Shown here one piece after another: positions 6,915-12,427 of a stretch of 12,427 bases of DNA (position 1 is its first letter; the number at the start of each line of letters is the position of its first letter). Position numbers and translations under genes: made by a program. The notes under the pieces were generated by a model. It did not search any database, was not told the DNA's origin, and saw only the letters and a list, made by a program, of their open reading frames with translations. Where the stretch lies: NCBI GenBank assembly GCA_029934695.1, contig JAOZLU010000008.1:17401-29827 (forward strand). Direction: 5' to 3'. This stretch comes from Desulfobacterales bacterium (GTDB taxonomy: Bacteria > Desulfobacterota > Desulfobacteria > Desulfobacterales > 4be13).

Positions 6915-6978
6915 TGCCGGACGGGGTTCTTGTGCCGGACGGGGTTCTTGTGCCGGACGGGGTTTGCAACCCCGTCCG
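6915..6978. repeat. 18-bp tandem repeat ending in a perfect hairpin
   Basis: The unit TGCCGGACGGGGTTCTTG occurs at 6915-6932 and 6933-6950. A third partial copy from 6951 runs into an 11-bp perfect inverted repeat (CGGACGGGGTT 6954-6964, loop TGC, AACCCCGTCCG 6968-6978). It lies in the 204-bp gap between the HD and NYN genes, transcribed if the operon is read through. There is no T-run on either side, so it is not a classical terminator; it could be a REP-like repeat or an mRNA processing or stability element. No other gene is seen in 6841-7044. Confidence 0.75.
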
Positions 6979-7044
6979 TAATGTTCAGCTATCCGTAACT
7001 TCAAAACATCTCGGACGGTAAAGAAACCCAGGCGCCTCGCTCTC

Positions 7045-7875
7045 CTATCCATGTTCAACAGTAAATATATGCGAGTGAAGGTTGGATATCCACTGTTTGC
7101 CTTCCTGGGTGACGCGAAGATAGCGCAAAGAATCCTGAATATAAGGGTGTACGACGTTCCAGAAAAATTTTGCATAGCTCTTCCGCATGTCTTCCGGGCT
7201 TTTGTAGCCGATGTTCTTATTGGTTCCCGTCTCCTCGAACTCGTAGAAAAGCGCAGGGATTTTACGCAGGTAACTCGGATCACCGAGCTGACCGACCAGG
7301 TCCGCACCCCTTACCAGTCCCTGGTAAGTTTTGGTATCCTTATGAAAGTCGTCATCCGGGATGGGAAAGCGAGTCATTTCAATGCAGGAGGCAATAAATT
7401 CAGCATCGCCGTCAAAGAGACGCTTTCCGCCGAAACGCTCACGGATGAACAGTTTCCCGCGGTCAACATGATAAGGCGTAAGCGACGCACTGGTTCCGCC
7501 GGGGGGGATTTCCACTGTTTTTCCGTCAACGCCTGTGGCAAAGGTATTGCCATGATCCTGCTGGCATATCCCTTTCACAAAACCGATATCGTGGCACAGG
7601 CAGGCCATTACAAAATTCATCCAGTCTTTGGGGGTGACGCCGCCTTCGGTCAGGTGTTTTCCCCTGAGAATTTCCTGTCCGCACATCGTGACCATGATGG
7701 TGTGTTCGACATTATGGTAGAGGGCGTCGCAATTGGAAATATTTTCAAGGGCGAGATGTCCTGCCCATTCGGCAATGTTGACAAAATTAGGCTCTATCAG
7801 TCCGTAAGATCGCTTGTATGAAGACTTAAGTTCCTGTACAAAAGGTTTTATGATAAGTTTGTGAATATTCAGCAT
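7045..7875 (-). CDS. HD-domain metal-dependent phosphohydrolase
   Basis: This is a 276-residue cytosolic protein. HD-superfamily metal ligands are visible: YHNVEH (His54, His58), CHDIG (His95-Asp96), YHVDRG (His136) and RGADLVGQLGD (Asp192). The YHNxxH...HDxG order resembles class I phosphodiesterase-like HD proteins that hydrolyse phosphate esters such as cyclic nucleotides. The substrate cannot be read from the sequence. The start at 7875 has AAAGGA 10 nt upstream. The start codon overlaps the end of a 48-codon ORF (ATGCTGA), suggesting translational coupling. It is on the same strand as NYN and NACHT, 204 nt upstream of NYN. In a defence setting it could break down a nucleotide messenger or nucleotides; it could equally be an unrelated hydrolase. 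The domain call is firm, the role uncertain. Confidence 0.88.
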   Translation of the reverse strand: MLNIHKLIIKPFVQELKSSYKRSYGLIEPNFVNIAEWAGHLALENISNCDALYHNVEHTIMVTMCGQEILRGKHLTEGGVTPKDWMNFVMACLCHDIGFVKGICQQDHGNTFATGVDGKTVEIPPGGTSASLTPYHVDRGKLFIRERFGGKRLFDGDAEFIASCIEMTRFPIPDDDFHKDTKTYQGLVRGADLVGQLGDPSYLRKIPALFYEFEETGTNKNIGYKSPEDMRKSYAKFFWNVVHPYIQDSLRYLRVTQEGKQWISNLHSHIFTVEHG

Positions 7876-8015
7876 TGCCGATTTATCCTTTCTGATTTTA
7901 CAATCCTCATTGAGCGTAACAGTTCATTATGATCGCCCGCTTTTTCCAAATCCTTATTATTTAAAGGTCTTACCAATCTGAGAAATTCATTTTCAAAACT
8001 GCTTTTATGTATCAT
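7869..8015 (-). CDS. Possible small protein overlapping the HD gene start
   Basis: This 48-residue ORF (MIHKSSFENEFLRLVRPLNN, then KDLEKAGDHNELLRSMRIVK, ending SERINRQC) has a helical, charged composition and no membrane segment. Its stop overlaps the HD start codon by the ATGCTGA arrangement seen in coupled genes. The ribosome-binding site is poor (AAAG only). The frame stays open upstream into the MITE-like element ending at 8044, only 28 nt away, so it may be the tail of a gene cut by that insertion. A start inside the repeat is also conceivable. It is either a real small partner of the HD protein or a remnant; the overlap is the main support. Confidence 0.4.
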   Translation of the reverse strand: MIHKSSFENEFLRLVRPLNNKDLEKAGDHNELLRSMRIVKSERINRQC

Positions 8016-8043
8016 AATATCACTTTGGATGCAAGAAAAATTT

Positions 8044-8222
8044 CTGATTATAACGCTTTCAGGGGAGGCCTGAAATCAGCCCTGCGTCGCACCTTTCTAA
8101 CCACAGAGGACACAGAGGGGCACAAAGCTTGAACCCGGGGCACAAAGCTTAAACCTGCACGGGTTCGGCCGGATATGTCTGAGGGCAGGTGCGGGAGTCT
8201 CCCCTGGATCCGTTATAATCAG
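8044..8222. mobile_element. MITE-like element, copy A (TIR CTGATTATAACG)
   Basis: 24-bp terminal inverted repeats lie at 8044-8067 and 8199-8222 and match at 21 of 24 positions. The right-end complement reads CTGATTATAACGGATCCAGG followed by GGAG. The inside holds ACCACAGAGGACACAGAGG (8100-8118), a sequence type common in dispersed bacterial repeats, and a 20-bp tandem duplication built on GGGGCACAAAGCTT (8117-8136, 8137-8156). It has no coding capacity. Each end carries TATAAT pointing outward; on the minus strand it is at 8047-8052, about 35 nt before the ATG of the small ORF that leads into the HD gene. No transposase is present, so movement would need one in trans. Confidence 0.7.
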
Positions 8223-8274
8223 CAAAATTTCAATCAGAAATGGATTTCCCGAGAGAGGCCGCCTCCGTCCCGCG

Positions 8275-9273
8275 TCATTCAATTAACTTTCGCGTTTCCA
8301 ATGCAGATTCAGCTATTTTTTTAATGGTGTCAACAAGCGTTGAAAAATGTGAGTTCGTACATATAATGAACTGGGTAAACAGAGCATCCAGATAATAGCG
8401 GTTTCCTGCATTAAGAGATTCTATGATTGTAAACGGAAGATTAAACCCGCTTTTATAATATCTGGCTCTTTTTCGTTCAATAACCATTGCCTTGTCGCTT
8501 TTTTGAAGCTCTTTCAGCCGGGAAATCTCACTCATACACTGAGATTTGAATCCCGGACTGTAATCTGAATGAATGATCAGACAGGGGGCCGGCGTGGCAA
8601 TCTCCTGAAATTCGGAAGCGGTCTCAATCTGCTGCCCGGTTGCGTCTTTATTCAGCGTGAACAACTGCACATTTGTCAGGAAAATGGGACAGAACAGAAA
8701 AGGCACATTCTCATCAGGCTGATCTTCAATGTAAAACAGCACGTTTTCTGTCAGCAGCCGGGGAAGCGCATATTGCAGTTGTGAAATGCCCTGCCTGAAC
8801 ACAGAGTCATCGGTATCCCCTTTTGCCAGATCAATTTCAAGCCCTTTCTGGCAGATCGGCAGTTCAGCATCAAAGACAGCCGCAGCATCTGATTCAATGG
8901 TGTATGAAGAAAATTTGTCAACAATACGGAGGGTGCTCCCCAAACTGGCAGGAGAACATTCACGTTCATTCGGATCAGGCAGGAAAAGCCACGCTGCATC
9001 CGGATGCCTCTGCCTGCACTCAACCAGAAGTTCCAGTTGAGCCGTAATTTCAACTGAATCAGAAGACTGTTCCCCGTCCGGATCAGGGAAAGGCGTGTGT
9101 GATTTGGCGTGCAGATCAATAAACAGATCATTGATGAATTCAAAATCACTCCGGGCATATTTGTAATCCGAATTCACAGCAAAACCTTTTGATACAAGCA
9201 CTCTGCCCGCTTCCAATTCCAAAGGCATGCTTGAGGAAAGCAGGCCAGTTTTCCATTTTAAATTATCGGACAA
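8275..9273 (-). CDS. Restriction-endonuclease-fold (PD-(D/E)XK-like) protein
   Basis: This is a 332-residue protein. The N-terminal 100 residues follow the pattern of PD-(D/E)XK nuclease-like proteins: an acidic helix (SSSMPLELEAGRVLVSKGF), then FIDLHA with Asp53, then LELLVECRQR with Glu85-Cys86-Arg87, then an AWLFLPDP strand. The usual lysine of the E-x-K motif is arginine here, so activity may be altered. The remaining about 230 residues are not recognised; they lack clear membrane segments and include PFLFCPIFLTNVQLF near residue 190-205. The start is TTG at 9271-9273 with AAGGA 10 nt upstream. The next Met (residue 16) would cut into the conserved first helix. The gene is bracketed by two related MITE-like elements and reads toward the HD-NYN-NACHT cluster; without copy A it would lie about 80 nt from the small ORF. 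A role in DNA or RNA cleavage is inferred. Confidence 0.75.
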   Translation of the reverse strand: MSDNLKWKTGLLSSSMPLELEAGRVLVSKGFAVNSDYKYARSDFEFINDLFIDLHAKSHTPFPDPDGEQSSDSVEITAQLELLVECRQRHPDAAWLFLPDPNERECSPASLGSTLRIVDKFSSYTIESDAAAVFDAELPICQKGLEIDLAKGDTDDSVFRQGISQLQYALPRLLTENVLFYIEDQPDENVPFLFCPIFLTNVQLFTLNKDATGQQIETASEFQEIATPAPCLIIHSDYSPGFKSQCMSEISRLKELQKSDKAMVIERKRARYYKSGFNLPFTIIESLNAGNRYYLDALFTQFIICTNSHFSTLVDTIKKIAESALETRKLIE

Positions 9274-9349
9274 AACAGTTTATTCCTTATAGTTTATGTT
9301 TTTTGACTTGACAGACAGTTTTATCTTTAATAATGCCCCTTCAGATTTC

Positions 9350-9502
9350 CTGATTATAACGGATTCAGGGAAGGTGCAGTTCTGTGTCACGAAATCCCAG
9401 ATTCCACAAAATCTTTTTCTGTGCAGTTTTGTGTTTTGGTGCTTTGGTGGCAGGATTTATTTCAGTCGGGAAATCGGAAACTCCTAAATCCGTTATAATC
9501 AG
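9350..9502. mobile_element. MITE-like element, copy B (TIR CTGATTATAACG)
   Basis: Terminal inverted repeats CTGATTATAACGGATTCAGG (from 9350) and the complement of 9481-9502 (CTGATTATAACGGATTTAGG...) are identical over the first 16 bp. The interior differs from copy A but has a similar plan: reading inward from the right end, a CTGAAATAAATCCTGCC segment resembles copy A's CTGAAATCAGCCCTGCG, followed by CACCAAAGCACCAAAACACA. It has no coding capacity. An outward TATAAT on the minus strand (9353-9358) lies about 80 nt before the TTG start of the endonuclease-like gene, but with no good -35. Confidence 0.7.
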
Positions 9503-9545
9503 CAAAAAAATCTTGTAGCATCAAAATGCTTATAAGGCAAGACTT

Positions 9546-9648
9546 TTGACAATCATTGACGTTTAGGGATTTATAGCGTATGGTTGGTTTGAAAGTGGAA
9601 AATGGAACAAAATACTTGTTGAGTCGCAGATATCAAATGTGTTATACT
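9546..9648 (+). promoter_or_regulatory. Tandem candidate promoters for the plus-strand operon
   Basis: Two sigma-70-like pairs are visible. The first is TTGACG (9556-9561), 17 nt, TATGGT (9579-9584), with a perfect TTGACA also at 9546-9551. The second is TTGAGT (9619-9624), 18 nt, TATACT (9643-9648). A run of ten T (9652-9661) lies exactly where the second promoter would start transcription. Either would give a leader of 230-290 nt before the gene at 9883. Confidence 0.5.
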
Positions 9649-9728
9649 TAATTTTTTTTTTGGAAGATACAGCAGATTTCATTGAAAATCGAAACGTAAA
9701 CCGACGGAATCCTGATCATTATTGCCCG

Positions 9729-9787
9729 GATTCACAGCAGGCTGATTCTGCCAGTCTTTATAATCCTGTGAATCATGTTTCAGACAA
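9729..9787 (+). repeat. Leader hairpin and repeat-like segment upstream of the plus-strand operon
   Basis: GATTCACAG (9729-9737) and CTGTGAATC (9766-9774) form a perfect 9-bp inverted repeat with a 28-nt loop. The right part (AATCCTGTGAATCATG, then TTTCAGACAA) resembles AATCCTG-type dispersed repeats seen in many bacteria. It lies in the predicted 5' leader. No known riboswitch was recognised, and the rest of 9662-9882 is AT-rich with nothing else identifiable apart from the ribosome-binding site AGGAG at 9875-9879. Confidence 0.4.
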
Positions 9788-9882
9788 GTAAAAGTAAAAA
9801 ATGACTTTCATGCTTTATTGTGGCTGATAATTAATTACTTAACTGTTTATATGAAAATAAATTTTAAAATAAAAAGGAGTAA

Positions 9883-10242
9883 ATGATGGTTAGAGAAGTC
9901 GAATTCAGGACAGCCGATACGATCTCCTCTTTTCTGAATCTCATCGCATACCTTATCACCCCTATCCTGTTTATATGGGCTGTGAACACGCTTTTTGACT
10001 GTGGAATAGCGACGACATTCAAGACATGGCTTGCGGGCCTTATTCTTACCATGCTTATCAGGTTTCATCTGAGAGGAACATCCGATTCCTATGATGAATA
10101 CTATGATGATGAAGATTATTACGACGAGGAGGCTGATGACGATTATGAAGATTCCAAAGAGCAAAAGGCAAGACTGAAAGCCAAACTGATGGCTTGCCAG
10201 AATCATAAAAACAAGAAAGATTCGCCTCCGGATGAATCCTGA
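9883..10242 (+). CDS. Two-TM protein with acidic Tyr/Asp-rich tail
   Basis: This is a 119-residue protein. Two hydrophobic segments (about 15-38 and 44-61) are followed by a strikingly acidic stretch rich in Asp, Glu and Tyr (residues about 67-91, for example YDEYYDDEDYYDEEADDDY), then a basic Lys-rich tail. AGGAG at 9875-9879 serves either ATG 9883 (3 nt) or ATG 9886 (6 nt); the second has better spacing. The end overlaps the next gene by 11 nt, so the two are probably translated together. The acidic tail could bind metal ions or basic proteins, but this is only suggested by composition. No family was recognised. Confidence 0.75.
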   Translation: MMVREVEFRTADTISSFLNLIAYLITPILFIWAVNTLFDCGIATTFKTWLAGLILTMLIRFHLRGTSDSYDEYYDDEDYYDEEADDDYEDSKEQKARLKAKLMACQNHKNKKDSPPDES

Positions 10243-10876
10243 ACAAAGTGCGTCGGGCATCCCGACTTCAGACTGTATCCGTTGCGGGATTTGCTGCAAA
10301 AAGGGAGGGCCGTCTTTTCATCATGAAGACAGAATGCTGATTGATAAGGGTATCATTTTATCAAAATATCTTTATACCATCAGAAAGGGGGAACTGGCTT
10401 ATGATAATGTCAAAGGGTGTCTCCTGCCGACAGATTCGGATATAATAAAGATAAAGGGCCGGAAAGGCTCCTGGGCCTGTGTTTTTTTTGATGAAAACAA
10501 AAACAGTTGCAGGATTTATGAAAACAGGCCATTGGAGTGCAGGGTGCTTAACTGCCGGGATACACGGGAAATTGAGCGGATATATGCTGAAAAGCGGCTG
10601 ACCCGGAAAGACCTGATGGGGAATATAAAAGGACTGTGGGACCTGATTGAAGCCCATCAGTCACAATGCAACTATGGAAAAATCAGACATCTGATGAAAG
10701 ATTCGGAGGATAAAAAAAATGACGCGTCTGAGTCCCTTCCTGAGATGCTTCGATATGACAGGCAGATTCGCCTTTTACTGACAGAAAAAAGCGGCATTGA
10801 CCCGGAGATGACGGATTTTCTGTTTGGCAGGCCGCTCACGGAAACGATCAGGGCTTTTGGCGTAAGGGACTCATGA
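10232..10876 (+). CDS. YkgJ-family cysteine-cluster protein
   Basis: This is a 214-residue protein. CIRCGICCKKGGP (Cys15, 18, 21, 22) begins the YkgJ-type (zinc/iron-chelating) domain. Cys63, Cys83, Cys93, Cys103 and Cys108 follow, including the typical C-R-I-Y-x-N-R-P-L-x-C segment (93-103). These cysteines are the presumed metal ligands. The C-terminal 100 residues are helical and not recognised. The family is of unknown reaction and is often near metal or radical-enzyme genes. The ATG at 10232 overlaps the end of the acidic membrane gene and has no strong ribosome-binding site, which fits translational coupling. A KamA-like radical SAM gene begins 72 nt downstream, so a role in metal handling for that enzyme is possible but unproven. 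Confidence 0.88.
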   Translation: MNPEQSASGIPTSDCIRCGICCKKGGPSFHHEDRMLIDKGIILSKYLYTIRKGELAYDNVKGCLLPTDSDIIKIKGRKGSWACVFFDENKNSCRIYENRPLECRVLNCRDTREIERIYAEKRLTRKDLMGNIKGLWDLIEAHQSQCNYGKIRHLMKDSEDKKNDASESLPEMLRYDRQIRLLLTEKSGIDPEMTDFLFGRPLTETIRAFGVRDS

Positions 10877-10948
10877 GATTTCTCAGGGGAGTGTGGAAAT
10901 GAGCGGCGATATTTTCGCGTTTTCAATTCAAAACCAAAAAGAGAGGAA

Positions 10949-12427
10949 ATGATTTCATCATTCACAGAAAAAACCCTTGACTTTCTTGAGTATTTTGGAG
11001 AATCCTCTGCGACTGACAAAGCATTTCGCCGCATCATCAAAGCAGGAAACGGAGAGAGGAAATTCCTGAGACTTTTAAAAGCAGCAGGCCATGACAATAA
11101 TCCCGGAGCCTTTTTTTCAGAACTTGTCAGCAAATTGGAAAAAGCAGAGAGCTACGCGTCCAAGCCTATAAAAATAAACAATATCACCCTGCCGCATCTT
11201 CTCATCGTCTCCCTTTTGGAAAAACTCATCCCAAAAAACCATCTCATCTCAGTCAAAGACGTGCCTCAGTTGGAAAAACTGACCAACAGTGTAATACCGG
11301 AAAAAAATCGTGCGGATATGCAGAAGATCATCGAAATGTATCCGGTAAGACTCTCCATGCATACAATTCGCCAAATGAGAGTCTCAAAAGCAGTCGCACG
11401 TCAGTATCTGCCGTTTCCGGAAGAATCAGACCTGACAGGGCAGGCCGATACCTGGACCGGACATTTCCACAGAGGCATATTAGAACAGATGTATCAGAAC
11501 AGGGCAGTTTTGCTGCTGAACATGAGTTGCCCGGTCTATTGCCGATTCTGTTTCAGAAAACACAAAGCCTCCCGGAATCAGCCGCGTCCCACTCTGGAAG
11601 ATGTGAAAGAGGCAACAGAATATATAAGACAATCGCCGAGTATAAAGGAAGTGCTGCTTACCGGCGGAGACCCTTTTCTGAACAGAGAGACGCTTTTATA
11701 TGCCATAGACCGTCTGAAGGATGTCTCTCACGTTCAGACGCTTCGCATCGGAACCCGCTCTGTCTCCTACTACCCGGACCTTTTTTATGCGGATAATGCA
11801 GCGTGGCTCAAAACACTTAAAATGAAAGGTTCAGAGTTGCGTCAGAAAGGCAGACGCATGGAAATTGGCACCCATTTTATTCATCCGGATGAGGTTTCCC
11901 CGGAGAGCCTTGATATTATCTCCGATCTGGTGAAACATGGGATCACGGTATATGTGCAGACACCGTTTCTGAAAGGCTGCAATGAGGAAGGCGCTGATCT
12001 GACAAAGCTTTTCAGCCTGCTAAGAGGTGCGGGCGCGGAAATCCACTACCTCTTCGTTCCTTGTGAGCCGGTCCGGGGGACCAGCGCATATTGGACATCT
12101 GTTTCAAAAGGACTGGATGCGGCAAACTATCTGCGGGCGAATCTGTCTGACCGGGCCTTTCCAAAAGTCTGCGCGTCCACTCCCATCGGTAAAATTGACT
12201 GGCATGTCAGCGGATGGGCTGTTGAGAAGGACAAGAAGAATGAGGGGTCTATATGGGTCAGGACTCCCTATACCCCGGATTATTTCAAGGCTTTTGCGCC
12301 AGCCATCAGCGACTCGCATATTATCCGTGTAAATGCAGAAGGTACAATAGATGTCAGTTGTATGGCGACCATGGGGGATGACACCCTGTTTTCCTCCCTT
12401 GCCTCATCCACTGCCCGGTCTGGATCC
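10949..12427 (+). CDS. KamA-family radical SAM protein (aminomutase-like), 3' end outside window
   Basis: 493 codons are visible without a stop. The start ATG at 10949 has GAGAGG just upstream and is the first in-frame ATG after a stop at 10874. CPVYCRFC (Cys194, 198, 201) is the radical SAM cluster motif, with Arg203 matching the carboxylate-binding arginine of lysine 2,3-aminomutase. LLTGGDPFL, GTHFIHPDEV and VSKGLDAANYLR follow the aminomutase order, and STPIGK (Lys415) sits where the PLP lysine lies. In lysine 2,3-aminomutase two aspartates bind the side-chain amine; here the aligned residues are Glu373 and Cys408, so lysine may not be the substrate. The cluster lies about 70 residues later than in the typical enzyme (Cys125 in the clostridial enzyme), because of a longer helical N-terminal region. 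It is probably cytosolic and anaerobic. The sequence runs off the window, so length and C-terminus are unknown. Confidence 0.88.
   Translation, partial: MISSFTEKTLDFLEYFGESSATDKAFRRIIKAGNGERKFLRLLKAAGHDNNPGAFFSELVSKLEKAESYASKPIKINNITLPHLLIVSLLEKLIPKNHLISVKDVPQLEKLTNSVIPEKNRADMQKIIEMYPVRLSMHTIRQMRVSKAVARQYLPFPEESDLTGQADTWTGHFHRGILEQMYQNRAVLLLNMSCPVYCRFCFRKHKASRNQPRPTLEDVKEATEYIRQSPSIKEVLLTGGDPFLNRETLLYAIDRLKDVSHVQTLRIGTRSVSYYPDLFYADNAAWLKTLKMKGSELRQKGRRMEIGTHFIHPDEVSPESLDIISDLVKHGITVYVQTPFLKGCNEEGADLTKLFSLLRGAGAEIHYLFVPCEPVRGTSAYWTSVSKGLDAANYLRANLSDRAFPKVCASTPIGKIDWHVSGWAVEKDKKNEGSIWVRTPYTPDYFKAFAPAISDSHIIRVNAEGTIDVSCMATMGDDTLFSSLASSTARSGS

Noticed and set aside
6915..6978. CRISPR array
   Set aside because: The 18-bp units are directly adjacent with no spacers and the copy number is under three.
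6861..7307. 148-codon minus-strand frame with a PRPAQE repeat
   Set aside because: It overlaps the HD gene in another frame. The peptide repeat is just the 18-bp DNA repeat translated.
7051..7821. 256-codon open frame on the plus strand
   Set aside because: It lies fully antisense to the HD gene, whose metal-ligand motifs are clear. The plus translation has no recognisable domain.
8097..8282. 61-codon minus-strand open frame
   Set aside because: It lies almost wholly in MITE copy A and has no ribosome-binding site.
10672..11133. 153-codon minus-strand open frame
   Set aside because: It is antisense to the YkgJ and KamA-like genes, both well supported by motifs.
12422..12427. GGATCC at the very end of the window
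   Set aside because: A BamHI site at the edge might hint at a clone end, but the KamA-like frame is open through it and GGATCC also occurs elsewhere in the window.

Overview
The window reads as a piece of a large, repeat-rich chromosome of an anaerobic deltaproteobacterium-like organism, plausibly Desulfobacterota. This is inference, not proof. It rests on a UPF0210/PFL-like gene, a KamA-family radical SAM enzyme, a YkgJ-type cysteine-cluster protein, many short dispersed palindromic repeats and MITE-like elements, and a double-glycine-leader peptide. No rRNA, tRNA, CRISPR array or full insertion sequence was found.

Left part (1-1820). This is AT-rich and sparsely coding. It holds a small double-glycine-leader protein gene (363-674, minus) with a sigma-54-like promoter, an upstream palindrome, and two successive minus-strand terminators beyond its end. 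Next comes a 52-residue secreted peptide gene (1137-1295, minus), followed on its strand by a strong terminator. A possible short plus-strand RNA (about 887-1071) lies between the two genes. Positions 1584-1818 carry a REP-like palindrome pair and a 154-bp MITE-like element abutting the next stop codon.

Central part (1821-9273). All genes are on the minus strand. In transcription order they are: a restriction-endonuclease-fold protein (8275-9273), a 48-codon ORF (7869-8015), an HD phosphohydrolase (7045-7875), a NYN/PIN-like nuclease (6094-6840), a NACHT NTPase with a pentapeptide-like C-terminal region (3806-6091), a two-TM protein with a predicted winged helix (3313-3762), and UPF0210 (1821-3194). 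The NYN and NACHT genes are 2 nt apart. The HD gene overlaps the small ORF, and the membrane gene follows NACHT by 43 nt. Nuclease-like proteins, an HD hydrolase and a STAND-type sensor NTPase in one array suggest a conflict or defence locus. That role is inferred from domain types; no experiment or database search supports it here. Two related MITE-like elements (8044-8222 and 9350-9502) bracket the endonuclease-like gene. Each places an outward TATAAT just upstream of a minus-strand gene.

Right part (9504-12427). Tandem candidate promoters and a long 5' leader precede a plus-strand operon: an acidic two-TM protein (9883-10242), a YkgJ-family cysteine-cluster protein (10232-10876, 11-nt overlap), and a large KamA-family radical SAM protein (10949 to beyond the window edge). 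The last keeps the iron-sulfur, PLP and carboxylate-binding residues of lysine 2,3-aminomutase but lacks the two aspartates that recognise the lysine side chain.
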